Shown here: positions 5,377 to 14,678 of the stretch, piece by piece | How positions within the stretch are numbered: position 1 is the first letter of the stretch | How the letters are laid out: every line of letters begins with the position of its first letter | Source: an uncultured Spirochaetaceae bacterium | GTDB lineage: Bacteria; Spirochaetota; Spirochaetia; Treponematales; Treponemataceae | Assembly (NCBI GenBank): GCA_902766125.1 | Contig: CACXCG010000023.1 | Span: 1 to 64,000, forward strand | Direction: 5' to 3' | DNA: 64,000 nucleotides | Notes under the pieces: model-generated | The model's database searches: none | What the model saw: only the letters and a program-made list of their open reading frames with translations | Told to the model about the DNA's origin: nothing | Translations under genes and position numbers: made by a program

Positions 5377-7419
5377 ACCCAGCAAGGTGTCTACAATTTG
5401 CAGCGGCTGTTCGTTCTGGTATAGCCAACCGTAGATTGCAGAGGCAGCTGTCAGTTTCCTGCCGTATTCACGGGTTTCTGCGTAGGGAAGTGCTTCAAGG
5501 AATAAATCGTTAGAAAGCTTTTTGGGACTAAACTCTAGGGCTGCACTTTTTTTCCATGAACGCACTCTGGATATTCCGCCGTTGTATGCAAAAAATCCCA
5601 GGACGGGAGCATCTTCTATGCGGCGTAACATTTCTTCAAGATAAAATGCACCGAACAGAATGTTTGTATCCGGGTCTTCAAGGTTGTAATCCTGCATTCT
5701 GAGTTTGCGTGCAATATCTGCAGCGGTTGCTTCCATAAGCTGTGTAAGACCTATTGCGTTAGCATGACTTGCAACTGCGGGTGCAAAAAAACTTTCACTG
5801 CGGATAAGTGCATACAGCATGTATTCCGAAAGTTCAAATCGTTTAGCGGCTTTTGAAACTGAGTCAGAGTAATCGGTGGGATATGCAAGTGACAGTAATT
5901 CTTGTGAGGGCTGCGACTCGGGGTACACCAGTCTTCTGCTTGCCATGCGGATGCTCTGTTCGTAATACTGATTTGCATGACCGTTTGCTTTTTCTGCACA
6001 GTCACGCAGAAAACCTGCAAGCCGTACAATGCAGTCCTGGCTTAGGTATGCGTCATACTGCTGCCACTGAGCATAGATGTATTCAGATAAACCGAAATCT
6101 GCATAGCCGTTCATGAGTGTTTCGTAGTCTGCATTTACTGAGCGTTCTGTTTTGTTTCCGTAAGATAAAATCAGTTTTTCAACTTCTTCGTTTGACAGTC
6201 CAAGAGAAGAGGCTGCCAGTAAGCGGTAGTAAAAATCTGAACCTGAACGTAATGCACGGGTTAACAGCGTCATGACAATTGGTTCTGTCGGTTCGTTAAA
6301 AGAAATAAATCCCTGCTGAATAAATCGTGCTGAAACGTAAGAAAATTTTGCAACGGTTTCGTCAGATGCGTATCCGTCAATGAGAGTTGCAACGCGATAG
6401 TACTGTTTCCACAAGTGTTCTGAAATGAGACGGACTGAAAGCGTGTCAAAAAAATCATCATAGTAAAACGGATCGTGCCACTGTGTCCGGTACTGTTCAA
6501 TTTCTTCAACTGCTTCTGCGGCAGAAGATTTTAATGCGGCGTTTAAATAATACCAGCAGGCGTTGTCAAACTGTCCTTCATCGTTTGCACTTTGCATTGC
6601 ATGTGACAGTCTGTCTTTTATGCGGGAAGCAGAGCTGCCGTTTTTTTCGTACAGCCTTCCTGCGTAAAACCAGATGTAAAAGGCACAGTTTTTAGGAACA
6701 TCATTTACGACTGAATCAAGCAGCGCTGCATTTGATGCAAACTGTGTTGACCCGCGCATAAAGGCTTTGCCAATATCGCTTGCAATCTGGGGAAGCAGTT
6801 TTTTTGGTTCAGCAAGAATTTCTTTTGCTTTAAGATATGCATTTCCGTCTTCGCGATTGAATACCAGTGCCCGAAATTGAATAACCGGATCAGCAGCTTC
6901 TATTGTTTGAAGCAGATTGTTCTGTTCTTCTGTAAAGGGACGGGCGGTACACCAGGTAAAAAATTCATGAGCAAAACGAGAATCTTTTTTCTGATAGAGA
7001 GAAAGGCAGCGGTAATAGGCAAGCTGTGTGTCGCAGGTGGCAACATCTATGTCCTGTGTGTATTTGATTACATCTGCATATTCGCGGTCGTTTACCAGTT
7101 CTGCGCATAACACCGTCAGTGCATCTTCATCGTTGTAACTTGTGTACAGTTCCTTGCAGTTTTGAATCCGTTCTGTGACTGAACCTAAGTGTGTCAGTTC
7201 CTCCTGTGCACGACGTACAACTGCGGGGCTTCCTTTTTTTGCTGCCTGTCTGAACAGACGCATTGCAGTTTCTGTGTCGTTTGATTCAAGAGAACGCAGA
7301 CCCATGTAGTAATCGGCATCTGCACCGTATTCGGATTGAGGTGTGTCAGCGTTCGTACATGAGATTGCAAAAACAGAAAGTAAGAGAGTACAAAAAATTA
7401 CGGATTTAAACCGTGACAT
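5365..7419 (-). CDS. Soluble lytic transglycosylase-like lipoprotein
   Basis: 684 aa. The N-terminus is a lipoprotein signal with lipobox FAISC, so the protein should be anchored to a membrane in the periplasm. A long helical, TPR-like region follows. The SLT domain lies near residues 535-670: RSESFFAPAVASHANAIGLT with the catalytic Glu, then QLMEATA, and AYNGGISRVRSW. Such enzymes cleave peptidoglycan glycan strands to 1,6-anhydro products. The overall layout is that of Slt70. The ATG has GGAG six bases upstream and lies 3 bases after the stop of the LysM gene, so both wall-related genes form an operon. Confidence 0.88.
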   Translation of the reverse strand: MSRFKSVIFCTLLLSVFAISCTNADTPQSEYGADADYYMGLRSLESNDTETAMRLFRQAAKKGSPAVVRRAQEELTHLGSVTERIQNCKELYTSYNDEDALTVLCAELVNDREYADVIKYTQDIDVATCDTQLAYYRCLSLYQKKDSRFAHEFFTWCTARPFTEEQNNLLQTIEAADPVIQFRALVFNREDGNAYLKAKEILAEPKKLLPQIASDIGKAFMRGSTQFASNAALLDSVVNDVPKNCAFYIWFYAGRLYEKNGSSASRIKDRLSHAMQSANDEGQFDNACWYYLNAALKSSAAEAVEEIEQYRTQWHDPFYYDDFFDTLSVRLISEHLWKQYYRVATLIDGYASDETVAKFSYVSARFIQQGFISFNEPTEPIVMTLLTRALRSGSDFYYRLLAASSLGLSNEEVEKLILSYGNKTERSVNADYETLMNGYADFGLSEYIYAQWQQYDAYLSQDCIVRLAGFLRDCAEKANGHANQYYEQSIRMASRRLVYPESQPSQELLSLAYPTDYSDSVSKAAKRFELSEYMLYALIRSESFFAPAVASHANAIGLTQLMEATAADIARKLRMQDYNLEDPDTNILFGAFYLEEMLRRIEDAPVLGFFAYNGGISRVRSWKKSAALEFSPKKLSNDLFLEALPYAETREYGRKLTAASAIYGWLYQNEQPLQIVDTLLGLSK

Positions 7420-7422
7420 TCA

Positions 7423-9075
7423 TTACTCCGCCGGAATAAGAATCCAGGTACCGGAAATAATCTTGTCGGGATTCTTTATACCATTGTAGCGAGCGATTGT
7501 CTTATACTTCCAGGGGTTCTTGTAGTAAGCTTCTGAAATATCCCACAGCGTGTCACCCCATTTGATTTTGTAGCGGATGTCTTCTGCTTTTGTTGCTGAC
7601 GCTGCAGGGGCTGCGGGAACTACGTTTGCGGGATTTTCTGCAACAACGATAGTGTCTTCTTTTGCAGTAATAACTTCTGCAACCGGTTCTTCTTTTGCAG
7701 GTTCTACAACAAGTTCTTCTGCGGGTTCGGGCAGCTGAGACAGTGCGTTTTCAATCTGTTCCTGAGCCTGGTCTTTTTTGTTCTTGTATGCGTCGCGTGT
7801 CAGCAGGTTAATGCGTGACGGAATGACAAACAGTACAAGGACTGCGGCAATAATACAGATGATTGCACAGATGATGCAGATAAGCACGGGCACCTTTGTC
7901 TTTTTCTTAACGGTCTGAGCAACGGCTTCGTCGTTGTAGCTTGAGTCACCGTCGAGTGTTTCTTTATCATACAGTCCTTCAAAATCAAGACCGCCGGAAG
8001 GAGCAAAGGTAGAGCTTTCTGATTCGTCGCTTGAAGAAGAACTTGAGTCGCCAAAGTCGGGCATGGCAAATTCGTCTTCGTCAGCAGCAGCGGCTTTTGA
8101 AACTGCAGACTCTTCGTTAAAGTCGGGTAAGTCTAAGTCGTCAGAACCAGAGCTTGTATCAACATCACCAAAATCAGGTAAGTCTAAATCATCTGAAGAA
8201 GATGTTGTGTCTGAAGTGCTGTCGCCAAAGTCAGGCAAATCCAAATCATCAGAACTGGTGTTTGTATCAATTTCGCCAAAATCGGGAAGGTCAAGGTCAT
8301 CCGAAGAAGATGTATCAGGAACGCTTTCGGTGAAAACAGGCTCTTCAAAAGACGGCATGTCGTTGAGCGTGTCAGAAATGCTGTTCATGGTATCGTCCAG
8401 CTTGTTTTCTGATTCGGACAGAGCTTCGGTTAAAGAATCTGTTGTGTGTTCAAATTCTGCGCTTTCTTTGCGTGTAACAGCAGGTTCCGGAGAGTCATCA
8501 AAAGAAAATGTTTCGTCGTTAACAGAAGGGCCTATCATTGTTTCCTCTTCTATAGTATCGGAAGAAGTCTGGTCATTCTCCACAGAAAGTTCTGTATTTT
8601 GTCCCAGTTGTGCCAGTTCATCCAGGTTAAGTGCAGTAGAACCGTCGTCACCTTCGCCAAAAGACAGGGTGTCCGAAGAACTGGTGTCCGGTTTGGGAAG
8701 ATCAAGGTCTTCGTTAAACTGTGTGTCGCTGGTATTGCGCTGTTCAAGCAGTTTAGAAATGACGGTCTGGGTTTCGCTGGATTTTCCTGTTTCGGGATCA
8801 ACTACCTGAGCATGCAGTTTGTCATCTGCGTCCAGGCTTACTTCAAGATGCAGGTCGGGCTCTCCGTTGGGATGCGGTTCAAGCTGCCGGATTTCGAGCG
8901 TGTCTACGTATTCCGCGCCTTCCATAGTGCCGGAGTCGGAACCGTATAAATCTACCTGAACGGTCGTCTGATTGTCGGTAACCGTAGTAAGATCGAGCGT
9001 CTTTTTGTCTGATTTTCCCTTCTCCAGAATGGGATAAAATGAGCCGTCAGCAAGTTTTATTCCTATATACTTCAT
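7423..9075 (-). CDS. Acidic-repeat membrane protein with C-terminal LysM domain
   Basis: 550 aa. Residues 1-100 form a conserved-looking N-terminal domain (MKYIGIKLADGSFYPILEKG). Then comes a long acidic, Ser-rich region in which SDDLDLPDF plus G or N recurs four times. One membrane span (LICIICAIICIIAAVLVLFV) precedes a linker, and the C-terminus is a LysM domain (YKIKWGDTLWDISEAYYKNP) that should bind peptidoglycan. The topology predicted is N-terminus inside, LysM in the periplasm. ATG at 9075 is chosen because AAGGG is seven bases upstream. It is upstream of the lytic transglycosylase in one transcript. The acidic region's role is unknown; it looks like a protein-binding scaffold. Confidence 0.85.
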   Translation of the reverse strand: MKYIGIKLADGSFYPILEKGKSDKKTLDLTTVTDNQTTVQVDLYGSDSGTMEGAEYVDTLEIRQLEPHPNGEPDLHLEVSLDADDKLHAQVVDPETGKSSETQTVISKLLEQRNTSDTQFNEDLDLPKPDTSSSDTLSFGEGDDGSTALNLDELAQLGQNTELSVENDQTSSDTIEEETMIGPSVNDETFSFDDSPEPAVTRKESAEFEHTTDSLTEALSESENKLDDTMNSISDTLNDMPSFEEPVFTESVPDTSSSDDLDLPDFGEIDTNTSSDDLDLPDFGDSTSDTTSSSDDLDLPDFGDVDTSSGSDDLDLPDFNEESAVSKAAAADEDEFAMPDFGDSSSSSSDESESSTFAPSGGLDFEGLYDKETLDGDSSYNDEAVAQTVKKKTKVPVLICIICAIICIIAAVLVLFVIPSRINLLTRDAYKNKKDQAQEQIENALSQLPEPAEELVVEPAKEEPVAEVITAKEDTIVVAENPANVVPAAPAASATKAEDIRYKIKWGDTLWDISEAYYKNPWKYKTIARYNGIKNPDKIISGTWILIPAE

Positions 9076-9136
9076 GCGCATACCCTTATTAAGTATGGTA
9101 TAACAGGTTACTAACAAAAGTCAATGGGGAAATGTG

Positions 9137-9165
9137 TTGCGTATTTACAGTTTCGTGGTTATACT
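9137..9165 (+). promoter_or_regulatory. Promoter of the small lipoprotein gene
   Basis: TTGCGT (9137-9142), 17 bases, TATACT (9160-9165). The start codon is 28 bases downstream with AAGGAG, so this unit has a normal short leader. Confidence 0.65.
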
Positions 9166-9193
9166 AAGTGTGGCTTTACGCAAGGAGAAAGTC

Positions 9194-9589
9194 ATGAAAA
9201 AGAGATTAGGACTGGCCGGACTTGGCCTTTTGATTATTTCACTCTGTTTCACAAGCTGTATCTGGGATTGGAATCCGACGTATACGGTGTACATTGAAGA
9301 CCGTACTTACAGTGATGACTATTTTCATACCATGTATGGAAATGACAGTTTGCTTAATGACGGAGAATTTGTTGAAATTACAATTGATAATTTTAATGTT
9401 GAAGTTTCAATGTATTCAACAAATGCAAGACAGTATCTGACTGCAGATGAAATAAGAGACGTTTTTGTAAGTTTTGGTTACGGCGAGCAGGAATCAAGGG
9501 AGGCTACCCGATGGCTCCTGTCTTACGAGCGCGACCATGCACTGGTGGTTAACAGAGCCGGTAACATAGCACATTTTGTGCTCCGGTAA
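9194..9589 (+). CDS. Small lipoprotein of unknown function
   Basis: 131 aa. MKKRLGLAGLGLLIISLCFTSC is a lipoprotein signal with lipobox FTSC. The mature part is short and Tyr/Asp rich (YTVYIEDRTYSDDYFHTMYG), with no family I recognise. I chose ATG at 9194 for its AAGGAG and because an upstream start would give a non-signal extension. It has its own promoter and a terminator about 100 bases after the stop, so it is monocistronic. Confidence 0.8.
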   Translation: MKKRLGLAGLGLLIISLCFTSCIWDWNPTYTVYIEDRTYSDDYFHTMYGNDSLLNDGEFVEITIDNFNVEVSMYSTNARQYLTADEIRDVFVSFGYGEQESREATRWLLSYERDHALVVNRAGNIAHFVLR

Positions 9590-9686
9590 ATAACAAACAA
9601 TACATACACTCATTTCTGTGTTGCATTCAGAACAGGTGATGATGTTGTCTATCTGATAAGATAATTGTTCTATTCTGTAACAGAGG

Positions 9687-9715
9687 GCCCTGTCATAAAC
9701 GGCAGGGCTTTTTTT
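9687..9715 (+). terminator. Rho-independent terminator after the small lipoprotein gene
   Basis: Stem GCCCTG (9687-9692) with CAGGGC (9703-9708) and a run of T through 9715. Confidence 0.8.
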
Positions 9716-9724
9716 GTTTACGGT

Positions 9725-10381
9725 TTATTTGTTTGCTATTCTGTTTGCTTTCCACAGTGCCAGTGCAAATCCCCAGGTAAGAAGTGCAATTCCTATAATG
9801 ACAACGGGAAAGGTCTGCATTCCTCCGCCTAAGAATCCGTACCAGTCGTATTTGGAAGAAGTCTGTCCGTTTTCCAGATGAAGCAGAATGTTTCCTCCGT
9901 AATAGACCGCATACAGCAGCATGGGTACGGCAGCGGTAGCGGTTAACTTAAAGGGAATGTTGCAGGGTTCAAAGAACACAAAACTTACGATACACAACAG
10001 CGGAATAATCAGATGCATAAACAGATTGCTGTTCAGGAATAGCGAAAAATATCCGCCGGAAGAAGTAGGGGCCAGAAAGAAAACCGTTACCATCATGGTA
10101 AGCGTTACGGCAGTTGTTGCTGCAAGTTTTAATACACTCAGCCAGAGCGGACTTTTTGTTTCTTTTTTACACAGAATGCGCAAAACGATAAGCAGAGAAA
10201 CTAATCCTGCAAAGACATTTGAATCAACGGTAAAGTATTTAAACTCTTCAAAACCTATTGCGGTAAATCTGCTTGATTCACCCATAAAACTGAATCCGAC
10301 AAACATTGCTACTGCAGAAAATGCAGCCAGTACAAAAATCAGCAGGTTAAGAATCAGGCTTAGCTTTTGTTTTGTATTCAT
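9725..10381 (-). CDS. Multi-span membrane protein, FAR-17a/AIG1-like (Pr6Pr) type
   Basis: 218 aa with about six hydrophobic segments. The order KYFTVDSNVFAGLVS, then FLAPTSSGGYFSLF, then NSNLFMHLIIPLLCIVSFVF resembles bacterial Pr6Pr proteins related to eukaryotic FAR-17a/AIG1. Eukaryotic members hydrolyse fatty-acid esters of hydroxy fatty acids; the bacterial role is not established. The ATG has GGAGG six bases upstream. It faces the lipoprotein gene across the terminator and is divergent from hslO. Confidence 0.6.
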   Translation of the reverse strand: MNTKQKLSLILNLLIFVLAAFSAVAMFVGFSFMGESSRFTAIGFEEFKYFTVDSNVFAGLVSLLIVLRILCKKETKSPLWLSVLKLAATTAVTLTMMVTVFFLAPTSSGGYFSLFLNSNLFMHLIIPLLCIVSFVFFEPCNIPFKLTATAAVPMLLYAVYYGGNILLHLENGQTSSKYDWYGFLGGGMQTFPVVIIGIALLTWGFALALWKANRIANK

Positions 10382-10409
10382 GAAAAACCTCCATGTAAAT
10401 TGTAACAGA

Positions 10410-10439
10410 TTGAACGCACCTGTGGCTATATGCTATACT
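10410..10439 (+). promoter_or_regulatory. Leaderless-type promoter of hslO
   Basis: TTGAAC (10410-10415), 18 bases, TATACT (10434-10439), then 7 bases to the ATG at 10447. Confidence 0.7.
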
Positions 10440-10446
10440 GCACAGC

Positions 10447-11424
10447 ATGATACAGGCTCAGATTGAAGATACAGAATTAGTTGCTCATTTGGATTCTCTT
10501 CCTAAAGATGATATGGCGGTGTTTGTCATGGCAGAAGGTCGTGTGCGCGGTGCACTGTTCCACGGTACACACTTTGTCAATCAGATGAGGGCTCAGCATA
10601 AAACCGGTATTCTTGAAACAATGGTGCTGGGACAGGCAAGTTTGTGCGGTGCACTGCTGCTTCCTACCATGAAGGGCCGTGAACATGTTACCTGGCGTTA
10701 CGAAATTGACGGTCCTGCTCAGGGCTTTTCCATTGAAGCAGATTCTTCGGGATACGTGCGGGGCTATCTGTTTACCGATGTCATTCCTGTTGAAAAACCG
10801 CTTGAAAGCTGGAATCTGTCTCCGTTCTTGGGAGAAGGAACACTTTCTATGGCAACCATGCATGAAGGTGACCGTGAGCCGTATACCAGTTCTGTTGCGG
10901 TAAACCATAAAAACATTGCGCTGGATTTAGCGTACTACTTTAATCAGAGTGAACAGATACAGACTGCCTTTAACACCGGCATTCAGATGGATAAACAGGG
11001 GCGTGTTATTGGTGCAGGCGGTATGTTCCTGCAAGTCTTACCCGAAACCGGCGGACAGTTTAAAGGTGTACAGAAACTGGGTTCTCAGCTGAATACGTCT
11101 GCAGACAAAAAAGCTGATGAAGATTTGATTGACCGTGTAGAACTTGCATTTAAGACAGCACCGTCACTTGGCCAGTGGTTCAGCGAAAAAGGCACGATAG
11201 AAGACATTGTGTACGGTTTGTTCCGCGAGTTTAAGCCTTCGATTGCACTGCACCGTGATGTGCGTTACGACTGTCCCTGCAGCAAAGAGTCTTATGTCGA
11301 CTACATCCGGCGCTTACCCAAAGCAGAACTTGAAGATATGAAAGCTAACGGTCCGGATCCGCTGGAAGTCAGCTGCCGTAACTGTGGCTCTGTATATCAC
11401 ATTCCCCTGTCGGAAATTATGTAA
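10447..11424 (+). CDS. hslO: Hsp33 redox-regulated chaperone
   Basis: 325 aa, slightly longer than E. coli Hsp33. The N-terminal fold (GRVRGALFHGTHFVNQM, LGQASLCGALLLPTMKG, then GPAQGFSIEADSSGYVRGY) matches the family. The C-terminal zinc switch is intact: CPC at the residues DCPCSKESY and CRNC in SCRNCGSVYHIP. Oxidation of these cysteines releases zinc and turns on holdase activity in the cytoplasm. It opens a transcript with the Rsm22-like gene, whose ATG overlaps its stop by one base (TAATG), implying coupled translation. Confidence 0.95.
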   Translation: MIQAQIEDTELVAHLDSLPKDDMAVFVMAEGRVRGALFHGTHFVNQMRAQHKTGILETMVLGQASLCGALLLPTMKGREHVTWRYEIDGPAQGFSIEADSSGYVRGYLFTDVIPVEKPLESWNLSPFLGEGTLSMATMHEGDREPYTSSVAVNHKNIALDLAYYFNQSEQIQTAFNTGIQMDKQGRVIGAGGMFLQVLPETGGQFKGVQKLGSQLNTSADKKADEDLIDRVELAFKTAPSLGQWFSEKGTIEDIVYGLFREFKPSIALHRDVRYDCPCSKESYVDYIRRLPKAELEDMKANGPDPLEVSCRNCGSVYHIPLSEIM

Positions 11425-12602
11425 TGGCAGACAAAAACGCAAGCATTCAAAAAGCTGACGGTCACTTAAAAACGCATTTAAACGCAATCCTGAGTGTGTG
11501 GCGCGGCGGTTCGTCAAAGAATAATCTGACTGCAGCAGAGCGGGCGTCTGTGTCAAAAGCGTTACTGCATGTGCAGCGGGGTCTTACGGGAGACCGCAGT
11601 CTGGCGGGTAACGGCTACATGCAGGATGAGGACTCGTTAGGAGCGTATCTTCTGTATTACTGGCCCGTCTCTTACGTTCAGAACTGGTGTGCACTGTGGT
11701 CAGCAAAAAGCGCTCTGTCCAATCTTTTACAAAATCGTAACGGTAAAGTCTGTATTCTTGATGTGGGAAGCGGACCGGCACCTGCAACTTTTGCCCTGTG
11801 TGACATGCTGACTGACCTTCAGAAAGATGTGTGTGTTGAAGCAACTCTTGTGGATTCCAGCAGTAAGGCACTGGCGCTTGCAAAAAAACTGTGTGACAGA
11901 CAGTTTGCGAAGGTTTCCGTAAAAACAAAAGTGTGCAACTTAGAAAAAGAACTCGAAACAGATTCCGAACGGTATGATATCATCATCATGAGCCATGCCC
12001 TCAACGAACTGTTCACCACAAGTTCCAAAGAAACAGAAAAAAAACAGCAGTTTGTAAAATCGCTTGCATCCCGTTTGCCTGAAGACGGACTGCTTCTTAT
12101 CTGCGAACCGGCACTTTTAAAAACCAGCCGTAACCTCATTTGTGTACGGGACAGTCTTATTGCAGAAGGGTACCGTGTTGCTGCCCCCTGTCCCAATGGA
12201 AAAGTTTGTCCTGTTCTTGCGGAAAACAATCACACCTGTCACGCAGAAATTCCCTGGAACGCACCGGAGGCGGTTGCTTCCCTTGCACAGGAAGCGGGAC
12301 TGGACAGACAGAGTGTTAAAATGGCTTACTTTGTGTTTTCAAAAAACGCAGACATGACAAACACCTTACGCGTTACCAGCGACGGAATGCTTAATAAAAG
12401 CGGACGTGTACGATACCTTCTGTGCGATGGAAACAAACGTATAGCCTTTTCTGCAAAAAAAGATGATCCTGCGGCAAAACAACAGGGCTTTTTTGACCTG
12501 CAGCGGTACGATATGGTAAGCATTCAAAACCCCCAGTTGCGCGAAAATAATGCACTTGGCTTTGACGAACAGACAAAACTGAGCGTTGACAGCCAGTTCT
12601 AG
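11424..12602 (+). CDS. Rsm22-like putative methyltransferase
   Basis: 392 aa. A SAM-binding core is visible (CILDVGSGPAPATFALCDML, then TLVDSSSKALALAKKL, then DIIIMSHALNEL). The middle has a cysteine set (APCPNGKVCP and HTCHAEIPW) like the metal or Fe-S motif of Rsm22 proteins. In mitochondria Rsm22 associates with the small ribosomal subunit; bacterial homologues are poorly characterised. The His of the usual CPH motif is Asn here. The last ~70 residues form a small beta-rich extension. It is translationally coupled to hslO. Its 3' end contains the promoter of the GH31 gene. Confidence 0.72.
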   Translation: MADKNASIQKADGHLKTHLNAILSVWRGGSSKNNLTAAERASVSKALLHVQRGLTGDRSLAGNGYMQDEDSLGAYLLYYWPVSYVQNWCALWSAKSALSNLLQNRNGKVCILDVGSGPAPATFALCDMLTDLQKDVCVEATLVDSSSKALALAKKLCDRQFAKVSVKTKVCNLEKELETDSERYDIIIMSHALNELFTTSSKETEKKQQFVKSLASRLPEDGLLLICEPALLKTSRNLICVRDSLIAEGYRVAAPCPNGKVCPVLAENNHTCHAEIPWNAPEAVASLAQEAGLDRQSVKMAYFVFSKNADMTNTLRVTSDGMLNKSGRVRYLLCDGNKRIAFSAKKDDPAAKQQGFFDLQRYDMVSIQNPQLRENNALGFDEQTKLSVDSQF

Positions 12603-12614
12603 CTTCTCTATACT
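12586..12614 (+). promoter_or_regulatory. Leaderless-type promoter of the GH31 gene
   Basis: Consensus TTGACA (12586-12591), 17 bases, TATACT (12609-12614), then only 6 bases to the ATG at 12621. It overlaps the stop codon of the Rsm22-like gene. Confidence 0.78.
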
Positions 12615-12620
12615 GAACTT

Positions 12621-14636
12621 ATGGTTACAAAGCATAGTTTTGGTGAGCCGGTTGACACCGGTGCGGTTTTGGAAGATATCTCAACGCAAGTGGAAACGAT
12701 TCCGTGCGGAGTGGTGACACAGGAATTCCCGTTTGAGTGGCAGTTTGGCATGCAGCCGGGCGACATTGTCTACGGTCTGGGAGAAACAGTCCGTGGCATG
12801 AACAAACGCGGCTTTTCGTATACAAGCTGGTGCTTTGATCAGTCAGCACAGAATGAATCTTCTCCGTACATGTACGGGGCACATAACTTTTTTGTTGTGT
12901 TTGGTGCAAAAACTTTCGGCATGTTTTTTGATACTGCCTCTAAAATTACATTTGACATCGGGTGGACAGAAAGCGATACCATTACCGTCACCACAAAAGA
13001 CACCGGCGTAACTGTGTATGCAATTACCGCAGACAATGACGGCATGACAGAACTGGAAAGCATCGTGCATCAGTTCAGACACATGATCGGGCAGAGTTAT
13101 ATTCCGCCAAAGTGGGCATTCGGATTTCAGCAGAGCAGGTGGGGTTACAAAACAGAAGCAGATGTTCGTGAAGTAGTGCGACGCTATGAACAGGCAGAGA
13201 TTCCGCTTGATGCAGTGTGCCTTGACATTGACTACATGACAGAGTACGAAGACTTTACGGTTGATACAAAAAAATTTCCCGATATGAAAAAACTTACTGC
13301 AGAATTAAAGCAGAAAGGAGTGCGTCTTGTTCCCATCATTGATGCGGGAGTAAAACAGAAAAAAGGATATTCAGTTTACGACGAAGGAATTAAAAACGGA
13401 TACTTCTGTAAAAAAGAAGACGGAACAGAATACACCGCAGGAGTGTGGCCGGGAAAATCTCACTTTACTGATTTTTTGAATGATAAGGCAGCGCTCTGGT
13501 TTGGCATGCATTATAAAGTTCTTACGGATTTGGGAATTGAAGGATTCTGGAATGATATGAATGAACCCGCAATGTTCTATTCCGAAGAAAGCTTGAAAGA
13601 AGTTTTTGATCACATAAAATCGCTTGAAGGAAAAAATCTCGATATCGATTCATTCTTCGAATTCACTCCGTTATCAAATAGTACTTTTAACCGTGATGAT
13701 GATTATGCACGTTTCTATCATAACATGACGCAGAAAGACGGAAGCACAAAACGCATCCGTCACGACAAAGTGCACAATCTTTTTGGTTCTCGCATGACCA
13801 AAGCAGCCTCTGATGCACTTGCACAGATAGAAAGCGATAAACGAATTCTGTTGTATTCACGTGCTTCTACAGTTGGTGCTCATCGTTACGGCGGAATCTG
13901 GACAGGCGACTGCTGTTCGTGGTGGTCACATCTTGAAATGCAGATAAAGATGATTGCAGGCCTTAACATGTGCGGCTTTTTGTATACCGGTTCTGACACC
14001 GGCGGATTTGGTGCTGACACTTCGCGTGACCTGGTGCTGCGCTGGACCGCATTCAGTGCATTTACTCCGCTGATGAGAAATCATGCCGCATGGAATACAC
14101 GCAATCAGGAATGCTACAGTTTTGAACATCCCGAAGATTTTAAAAGCATACTGGAACTGCGCTATGCACTTATTCCGTACCTGTACAGCGAATATGTAAA
14201 GGCAGCAGTAAAAGGCGACATGCTGTTTAAGCCGCTTAGCTTTGTGTGGCCCAAGGATGCACTTGCCCGTGAAACAGAAGACCAGCTCTTAGTTGGTAAC
14301 GATATTATGATAGCTCCTGTGTACAAACAGAATGCAACCGGCCGCTATGTGTATTTACCCGAAGACATGACACAGGTTACCTGGCAGAATTCCTGCGTAA
14401 CCCAAACCGCAGTTACTAAGGGAATACATTTTGTCGAAGTGCCGCTGAACACAGTCGTGTTCTTTGTACGCAAGGGACATGCAGTACCGTTAGCAAAACC
14501 CGCATCGTGTGTAGATCAGCTTAGCTCAGAAATTGCACAGATTGTTGGTGACGGTGACAGTTACCAGCTGTACGAAGACGACGGCTTTACTCGCACAGTA
14601 ACACTTGAAGGACATGTGCGCACGGTTACACGCTAG
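12621..14636 (+). CDS. GH31 family alpha-glucosidase
   Basis: 671 aa. The GH31 barrel is clear: FGFQQSRWGYKTEADVREVV, LDIDYMTEYEDFTVD, then WNDMNEPAMF with the nucleophile Asp312, and GIWTGDCCSWW with the acid/base Asp430. An N-terminal beta-sandwich with GLGETVRGMNKRG and a C-terminal beta domain (YLPEDMTQVTW) complete the usual set. No signal peptide is seen, so it should act in the cytoplasm on imported alpha-linked gluco-oligosaccharides; the exact linkage cannot be read. It has its own consensus promoter and no Shine-Dalgarno site. Confidence 0.92.
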   Translation: MVTKHSFGEPVDTGAVLEDISTQVETIPCGVVTQEFPFEWQFGMQPGDIVYGLGETVRGMNKRGFSYTSWCFDQSAQNESSPYMYGAHNFFVVFGAKTFGMFFDTASKITFDIGWTESDTITVTTKDTGVTVYAITADNDGMTELESIVHQFRHMIGQSYIPPKWAFGFQQSRWGYKTEADVREVVRRYEQAEIPLDAVCLDIDYMTEYEDFTVDTKKFPDMKKLTAELKQKGVRLVPIIDAGVKQKKGYSVYDEGIKNGYFCKKEDGTEYTAGVWPGKSHFTDFLNDKAALWFGMHYKVLTDLGIEGFWNDMNEPAMFYSEESLKEVFDHIKSLEGKNLDIDSFFEFTPLSNSTFNRDDDYARFYHNMTQKDGSTKRIRHDKVHNLFGSRMTKAASDALAQIESDKRILLYSRASTVGAHRYGGIWTGDCCSWWSHLEMQIKMIAGLNMCGFLYTGSDTGGFGADTSRDLVLRWTAFSAFTPLMRNHAAWNTRNQECYSFEHPEDFKSILELRYALIPYLYSEYVKAAVKGDMLFKPLSFVWPKDALARETEDQLLVGNDIMIAPVYKQNATGRYVYLPEDMTQVTWQNSCVTQTAVTKGIHFVEVPLNTVVFFVRKGHAVPLAKPASCVDQLSSEIAQIVGDGDSYQLYEDDGFTRTVTLEGHVRTVTR

Positions 14637-14678
14637 CACAAATCCCTGCAGAGTACTACAATGGCAACAGAGGTGTTT

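Noticed and set aside
8063..8809. 248-codon Ser/Lys-rich frame antisense to the LysM protein gene
   Set aside because: Its repeats are the complement of the DLDLPDF repeats; composition follows from the opposite strand and it has no start signals.
10477..10908. 143-codon frame antisense to hslO
   Set aside because: Hsp33 on the other strand is complete and unambiguous.
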